A DNA stretch of 64,000 nt from contig NW_004443767.1 in the NCBI RefSeq assembly GCF_000330505.1, positions 72,475 through 136,474 of the forward strand, written 5' to 3'. Of this stretch, positions 63,562 to 64,000 are shown one piece after another. The first letter of the stretch is position 1, and each line of letters opens with the position of its first letter. The stretch comes from Entamoeba invadens IP1 (taxonomy: Eukaryota; Evosea; Mastigamoebida; Endamoebidae). The translations under genes were made by a program, and so were the position numbers. The notes below the pieces were generated by a model. That model saw only the letters and a list, made by a program, of their open reading frames with translations. It searched no databases and was not told where the DNA came from.

Positions 63562-64000
63562 CACTCGTCTTGTATTTGTCAGTTTTGTAAATTTTTAGTT
63601 ATTTTTATTATTTTTTATTATATTTTAAATTATTATAAAAGTATTATTAACTTAATTAATGAGAATTAAAAAAGTGAAAATATTGTTTTAATTTAAATTA
63701 TTATTTAATATAGTATTTATTTATAAATATCTTTTTTTATTTTTTTTTGCTTTTTCAGTTGAAACTATTTCATTTACTATAGTATAAACTATATATTATT
63801 AATTATTATTATATTAAAACTATTATAAAGACTTATTTAAAAAACAAAAAGTAAATAATTTAAATTACTATTACAATTGATATTTAATCATAATTATTTT
63901 ATTAATAAACATAGCATTTTAATAATTTAAATGTGTGTAATTATTTTACTAATTTTAATAAAACAAACCAATATTATTAATTTTTATTTTTTACAAAAAT
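63562..64000. other. AT-rich intergenic spacer at window end
   Basis: No gene seen. Confidence 0.5.

Noticed and set aside
1..64000. tRNA arrays, rRNA or CRISPR arrays
   Set aside because: No cloverleaf-like block with A and B box sequences, no rRNA core sequence and no regularly spaced repeats were noticed; a covariance-model scan would be decisive.

Overview
The window looks like nuclear DNA of an Entamoeba species. E. invadens is the best guess, because DNA transposons are abundant. The evidence is: very AT-rich intergenic DNA; compact, mostly intron-poor genes; short introns that nearly always start GTTTGT and end TAG, CAG or AAG; TATA-like GTATTTAAGC boxes about 25 nt upstream of start codons; and typical amoeba families (BspA-type leucine-rich repeats, transmembrane receptor kinases, actobindin, TLDc, DENN-LIM). 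Species assignment is inference. Several reading frames that look broken are intron-containing genes. I resolved introns by matching donor, acceptor, reading phase and domain continuity.

Layout. 1-8.5 kb: 3' part of a Ku70-like gene, a GPI-type surface protein, an LRR protein, a myristoylated copine-like vWA protein (3 exons), a short Vti1-like SNARE, a ThuA-like protein, and proteasome receptor Rpn13 (3 exons). 8.5-25.5 kb: ankyrin-SH3 protein, DHHC-type transferase lacking its second zinc site, HSF-like factor, bacterial-type Orn/Lys/Arg decarboxylase, bacterial-type phosphohexomutase, a three-exon C2H2-finger/S74 chaperone/multi-TM protein, a divergent Hsp70-like protein and a TLDc protein. 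26-35.5 kb: a receptor kinase with a substituted catalytic Asp, two tiny related ORFs, a four-exon NT-C2/coiled-coil/DIL protein, and a DENN-LIM protein. 35.5-53.6 kb: gene-free AT-rich DNA holding three DNA transposons: a Tc1/mariner element with 430-bp terminal repeats, a 6.8-kb element with a decayed hAT-like transposase and a decayed Ulp1-like peptidase, and a piggyBac element flanked by TTAA. 53.6-64 kb: LRR-SPRY protein, actobindin-like protein, AATF/Bfr2 (2 exons), SUMO-targeted RING ligase candidate, Stealth-type phosphotransferase, RPB5 (2 exons), a Ser/Pro-rich protein and a YEATS protein.

The genes do not form one pathway; neighbours are unrelated and strands alternate, as is usual in this genus. 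The most notable item is the 18963-21412 gene. Its architecture (DNA-binding-type zinc finger, S74 self-cleaving trimerisation domain with an intact Ser-Lys pair, membrane segments, luminal tail) parallels metazoan and Dictyostelium MYRF, but uses a C2H2 finger where MYRF has an Ndt80 domain. It is a candidate for an undescribed class of membrane-tethered, self-releasing transcription regulator.
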